Origin: Anaerobutyricum hallii
Lineage (GTDB): Bacteria > Bacillota > Clostridia > Lachnospirales > Lachnospiraceae
Length of the DNA stretch: 64,000 nucleotides
Direction of reading: 5' to 3'
Assembly: GCF_900209925.1 (NCBI RefSeq)
Contig: NZ_LT907978.1
Span: forward strand, 1,485,219 to 1,549,218
The position numbers and the translations under genes are program-made. The notes beneath the pieces were generated by a model, which saw only the letters and a list, made by a program, of their open reading frames with translations, was not told the DNA's origin and made no database searches. This document shows, piece after piece, positions 60,329 to 64,000 of this stretch. The stretch's first letter is position 1, and each line of letters begins with the position of its first letter.

Positions 60329-61533
60329 ACTATAAATGAGCAAATTTGAAAAATTGCACAAAATTATCCTGCTAACTTCATAAATGCCTTAAAATCATTA
60401 CTTCCTTTTGCAAGTTGGAAGAGATACTGATACTTTTCTGTCTGAATAATGCTTCCAATCCGGTGGTAGCCTTTTTCAAAAGAACAGAATTCACCAGTCC
60501 CTGTCACACACATAAAATGTGCCATTGACATAAGAAGCCAGTATCTTCGGACTCCCTGTGCAGAACGTATCTGATAGCTGTCCAGTGCCAGTTTATTCTT
60601 ACACTGGCGAAAAAATACCTCTATCGGTCACCGGCAGACATAATAAGACAGTGTTTCGTCCAATGATAATGAAACGTCTGTACTGAGAAAAGCACGCAGT
60701 GCTTTTGGATTTCCAAATGCTTTTTCCGGATAACTTAAAAGAACTACGGCATTTTCAATACCGTTGAGTTTTCCCTCATAACGATACACGTAATATTTTT
60801 GTTTTTTCACTGTCACAAGGCGAAAATTGGAACGTGTGGACGTTAAAAAAGCAGCAAACTCATTAAGTTTCTTTTTGAATCCAAATGGATAAAGCATCCG
60901 GTTTGTTTTCAGTGCACCTATGGTATGAAATCCTCCGGCTGCGAAAGTGTTGATTATTTTTTCAGAAGTATACCAGCAGGAAAGCATAACAGCAACTGCC
61001 TGGTGTCCGTAATCCTGTTTCCCCTTTAAATGGGATTGGTGAAAGTACGCGTCTTCAATTGGATGCAGAGCCTGTGACGAAGGCTTTGTTTTTGAAGCTG
61101 TCGTATCATCTACAATACAGAAAAAAGGCTTTCCGGTGCGAGCTGCTTCTGAATAAATAATCTCTATAACAGAACGTTTTAACGTATCTGAAAGTGAGGA
61201 ATCATCCCATTTTCCTGAATTAAGGAAATGTGCGATCGTAGTCCTGTGACAGGAACTGTTTTTAGCAAAGTCCGTGGTTTTCCCATGGTATCCTAAAAGA
61301 AATATGCTGATCAGAATGCTCATAAGATGATTTATCACTCGATTGGAATAAAATTTGTATAAGTTTAATTTCTTAAGCTGGTTGTATATGAATGTAGAAT
61401 GATGTATAGTATTTGCGAGAGACACCTTCTTTCGTAAATGTTGCAAATGTTTGTTTAGGTACTTTCATTATACAACACACGGAATCAAGGTGTCTCTCTT
61501 TTATGCAAAATCACGAACTTGCTCATTTATAGT
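60329..61533 (-). mobile_element. IS4/IS701-like insertion sequence, ~1.2 kb, inactive
   Basis: Inverted ends share ACTATAAATGAGCAA (left, from 60329; right, reverse complement, to 61533), followed by a partly conserved AATTTTGCA. The single transposase gene has an in-frame stop. A clear target duplication was not seen. It sits directly beside the 180-bp palindromic element. Confidence 0.7.
60364..61446 (-). pseudogene. Transposase with a nonsense mutation
   Basis: The gene starts at 61446 (MQHLRKKVSLANTIHH) and contains FFCIVDDTTASKT (catalytic Asp region) and a long DDE-type core. Translation stops at TGA 60628-60630, after SYYVCR, where PIEVFFRQCKNKLALDSY should follow a Trp (TGG to TGA). 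The frame then stays open for 87 more codons to TAA at 60364. The lost part contains the E of the catalytic triad, so the transposase is probably inactive. It resembles the IS701/IS4 group. Confidence 0.75.
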
Positions 61534-61591
61534 TAATTATCTGCCTACAATTCTATCAAAAAAAGTAAAAAATACTTAAATTCGGAACAGA

Positions 61592-62194
61592 TTACATTAA
61601 TGGCTCAATATATCCTAGCTTTATTGCTTTGTTATAAGCTTCAACTGTATTAGATACTTCAAGTTTATCATAAATATTTTGAATATGGTTATATAATGTA
61701 CGTTCACTTATAAAAAGATTCTTTGCTATTTTCTTCTTTATATCCCCCTTACAAATTGCTCGTAATATTTCAATTTCCCTCTCTGTTAATACCTCAATAT
61801 CTGGAATTTTATTATAATATGTTTTATTACAAAGAACTCTCTTTAATCTTTCTACTAATTCCTCCATAGAAACAGACTTATTTATAAAATCCGCAGCTCC
61901 TTTGTCAAATGCCATCTTTTTGTATATAGGCATATCATACGAAGAAAGTATAACTACTTTTGAATCTGGATTAATTGATAATATATCTGCCAATATTTCA
62001 AATCCATTCTTTTCAGAACTATTCTTTAAATTTATGTCCAATAGAATAATATCAAATTCTTTTTCTCGAAACGTACGGAAAAAATCATTCTCCCTTTCAA
62101 CATAGTAGCAAAGTGATACAAATTGACTCTCTATCAGTAATTTCTTTAAACTCTCTCCAAATAATCTATGATCATCAAATAGTAAAATTTTCAC
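61592..62194 (-). CDS. NarL/LuxR-family response regulator
   Basis: The 200-residue protein. Receiver domain: ILLFDDHRLFGESLKKLL (acidic pair), DIILLDINLKNSS (phospho-acceptor Asp), VVILSSYDMP (Ser/Thr switch) and FINKSVS (Lys). LuxR-type C-terminus: LTEREIEILRAICKGDIKKKIAKNLFISERTLYNHIQNIYDKL. It binds DNA when phosphorylated by the kinase encoded immediately upstream (overlapping by one base). Its own promoter and targets are not visible. Confidence 0.92.
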   Translation of the reverse strand: MKILLFDDHRLFGESLKKLLIESQFVSLCYYVERENDFFRTFREKEFDIILLDINLKNSSEKNGFEILADILSINPDSKVVILSSYDMPIYKKMAFDKGAADFINKSVSMEELVERLKRVLCNKTYYNKIPDIEVLTEREIEILRAICKGDIKKKIAKNLFISERTLYNHIQNIYDKLEVSNTVEAYNKAIKLGYIEPLM

Positions 62195-63498
62195 TAATCT
62201 ACCTCCAGCTCGACACTAGACCATAAAATGCCATTTGAATAATTATATGTCAATTTCCCATTGTTTGCCTCTACAAGCACCCTCAAAAGTAGCACACCAC
62301 CTTTAGACTTGAAAATATTTTCATAATCTATTGCACTCGCCCCATCACTCTTGCAGTTAATTATTAACACCATATTTTCGTCCAATTTTATTTCGTATTT
62401 GATATAAGTCGCATTGGAATGCTTAAAAATATTGTTAATCAATTCCTTACTAATCTGTAACAGCATTTCTAAATGCACTTTATTTTTTAGATATTTTTCT
62501 GCTTTTTCATTTATATCAATTTTTAATTGAACTTTCTTATTTGGATATATGGCTTGTATAGAATTTAACATATTTTCTAAATTAATATAGGCACCATATT
62601 CCAGAAAAATATTTGCCGAATAAAAATTCATCATTTTCCTTGCACGATCTTCCAGATTTAATAAAACCTTTTTCGATAGCACAATATCCGGTTGTTCTAA
62701 TGCTAATAAATTGTAAGATGCTCTGATATCCTGGACAATATCATCGTGAAGTATTCTTGAAAAATTCTCTCTTTCAGTATTTATATACTTTGTTAAGAAA
62801 AAAAAGGAACTTATTTCTCTATAAAATTCTTGCCTATCCTCTATATGTATCATAGTTAATATTTCAAACAATAGCATAAAAACCTGGAAAATCATATTAA
62901 GGCAAAATGAATCCCAATCAAAAATATAAGATATATATACTACTAGTGGTATCCATAAGGTTAAAATATATTTTGACTTCTTTGCAGAAGTCGGAAGTAT
63001 ATGTACATATTTGAAATTTATCCATTTATACTTAACAAAAATATCTACCGCCATGCCCAATACTATCATAAACGAAGAAAAAAGGACAAACCGATTAATG
63101 TAAAAAAGCAATCCCAAAAAATAAGAAATAAGAACAGTTATTTCTTCCTTATATCTTTTCCTGGCTAATAAATTCCTTGCCTTATACAATAAAAATAATA
63201 CAAATGCGATTTCAAAAATTATAATACCTGTTCTATGTATCATGGAACTACAGAATAATATAGGAACTGTATAATCAATACTATCCACTATATCTGTTTT
63301 TTTTTGTGATGTCATAATATATACATATAATGCACTAATAAAACAAACTAACAATATCATAGATAATGCATTTATCTCTACAGCATCATTTGTAATCAAA
63401 TTAAATTTATAAAAAAAACTCCACATAACAATTATAGCTATATGGAGCAGAATATATATGCTGTACTTACTCTTCATACTCTTTTTCACCCACATCAC
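62194..63498 (-). CDS. Membrane sensor histidine kinase (HisKA_3-like)
   Basis: About 434 residues. Six to seven membrane helices occupy the first ~220 residues with no large extracellular loop, as in peptide- or membrane-stress-sensing kinases. The kinase part has the H-box ILHDDIVQDIRASYNLLAL (His ~248), an N-box ISKELINNIFKHSNATYIKYE and a G-box-like end. Overlaps the response regulator by one base, forming a two-component system. The start is uncertain: GTG 63498 has no clear ribosome binding site; the downstream ATG for MKSKY is an alternative. Confidence 0.85.
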   Translation of the reverse strand: MMWVKKSMKSKYSIYILLHIAIIVMWSFFYKFNLITNDAVEINALSMILLVCFISALYVYIMTSQKKTDIVDSIDYTVPILFCSSMIHRTGIIIFEIAFVLFLLYKARNLLARKRYKEEITVLISYFLGLLFYINRFVLFSSFMIVLGMAVDIFVKYKWINFKYVHILPTSAKKSKYILTLWIPLVVYISYIFDWDSFCLNMIFQVFMLLFEILTMIHIEDRQEFYREISSFFFLTKYINTERENFSRILHDDIVQDIRASYNLLALEQPDIVLSKKVLLNLEDRARKMMNFYSANIFLEYGAYINLENMLNSIQAIYPNKKVQLKIDINEKAEKYLKNKVHLEMLLQISKELINNIFKHSNATYIKYEIKLDENMVLIINCKSDGASAIDYENIFKSKGGVLLLRVLVEANNGKLTYNYSNGILWSSVELEVD

Positions 63499-63518
63499 TG
63501 AAACATCATTTACCGTAT

Positions 63519-63950
63519 CTAGTAGTATGCCATTACAATTCTCTCTTTAGTGGCCATTCGCAGAACAAATACACTAACACACAAACTTATTACATACTTT
63601 ATTATAACAGTTAAAATAAAATTATTGCTCCAGGAATAAAACATACTCTCAATAATTAAAATAAAAAAATAAAATACTGATATACGCAAAGAAATTCCCT
63701 TATATTTATTCATATCTCTTATAACCAAAATAACTGCATTAATAATTATACTGCTTAATAAGGTAAATGTAAAGAAATCAAGTATTTGGGCAACATCAGG
63801 TGATCCTATTTTGTATATAGTAATACCTAACAGTGGCATAAGAAGTAAGAGAGTTGATATCCACAAAGAAACTGTATGATTAATAAGGATAGATTGAAGC
63901 CTAGTCCCATTTGCAATCAACCACTCTATTCTTCTTGTGATTTTTTCCAT
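63519..63950 (-). CDS. Small membrane protein upstream of the two-component system
   Basis: The 143-residue protein has four predicted membrane helices (LWISTLLLLMPLLGITIYKIG, FFTFTLLSSIIINAVILVI, SVFYFFILIIESMFYS, IIKYVISLCVSVFVL). The AgrB motif GGxHA is absent. The gene ends 20 nt before the kinase gene and is probably in the same operon. No ribosome binding site is obvious at ATG 63950, which lies 50 bp from the window edge. Function unknown; it could be a partner of the sensor (inference). Confidence 0.6.
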   Translation of the reverse strand: MEKITRRIEWLIANGTRLQSILINHTVSLWISTLLLLMPLLGITIYKIGSPDVAQILDFFTFTLLSSIIINAVILVIRDMNKYKGISLRISVFYFFILIIESMFYSWSNNFILTVIIKYVISLCVSVFVLRMATKERIVMAYY

Positions 63951-64000
63951 TTGTAGTAAATCTTTACTTAATTCACAGGCAAATATAATATATAAAAAAA

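Noticed and set aside
1-64000. CRISPR arrays, tRNA or rRNA genes
   Set aside because: No regularly spaced identical repeats, and no tRNA cloverleaf or rRNA-like stretch was seen on reading; a dedicated tRNA scan was not possible.

Overview
The window looks like chromosomal DNA of a low-GC, Gram-positive anaerobe. Lachnospiraceae (Clostridia) is the best guess. Supporting signs are the AT-rich sequence, GGAGG ribosome binding sites, textbook sigma-A promoters, CsoR/CopA copper control, SorC-type sugar regulators, a solute-binding protein fused to a 5'-nucleotidase C-terminal domain beside a hybrid kinase, and tandem large serine recombinases. The species cannot be fixed from sequence alone. 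I saw no rRNA, tRNA or CRISPR array.

Layout. 1-7 kb: end of a solute-binding/5'-nucleotidase fusion protein, a hybrid histidine kinase that has lost its catalytic domain, a FUSC-like membrane protein, a small conserved protein, a bacterial Ig-like surface protein and a DUF3592 membrane protein. 7.4-10.3 kb: a cardiolipin synthase gene split by an IS3-family element with a 4-bp target duplication. 10.4-17.5 kb: an SOS-type promoter with a tandem array of LexA-like boxes driving a YneA-like LysM protein, a tyrosine recombinase, TtcA, a GHL10-type glycoside hydrolase, and a cysteine-rich CAP surface protein broken by two frameshifts. 17.7-24 kb: an orphan AAA ATPase, the CsoR-CopA copper system (CopA carries a CopZ-like tail with its own start site), a metallophosphatase and a DUF218 protein. 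24.4-33 kb: an XRE-AlaA fusion, a SorC regulator facing a dicarboxylate/amino-acid symporter with a long structured leader, a serine recombinase plus coiled-coil cassette, a MATE transporter and two structured or palindromic non-coding elements. 33-45.5 kb: a histidine phosphatase, a GGDEF-histidine kinase-receiver protein and a sugar or polyol catabolic locus (Fsa-type aldolase, SorC regulator, DeoC, FGGY kinase, GatD-like dehydrogenase) cut by a 1.7-kb insertion sequence with a 12-bp target duplication, then a NagD-like phosphatase. 45.6-52.1 kb: GH25 lysozyme, zinc-ribbon membrane protein, a possible CpcT-like protein, FliB-like methylase, the amtB-glnK ammonium operon, a C_GCAxxG_C_C protein and a low-molecular-weight tyrosine phosphatase.

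52.2-64 kb is accessory DNA: a decayed tyrosine integrase remnant, three overlapping large serine recombinase genes, a small conserved protein, a MazF-like toxin, a sigma-like regulator, a 5'-truncated gene, a 180-bp palindromic element, an insertion sequence with a nonsense-mutated transposase, and a NarL/LuxR-type two-component system with a membrane protein at the window edge.

The strongest leads are the 13-bp-period LexA-like array, the XRE-AlaA and CopA-CopZ genes with internal starts, a palindrome-ended repeat placed about 20 nt upstream of two start codons, the recombinase/coiled-coil cassette, and several structured non-coding elements. Family names come from motif recognition by eye; no database search was run.
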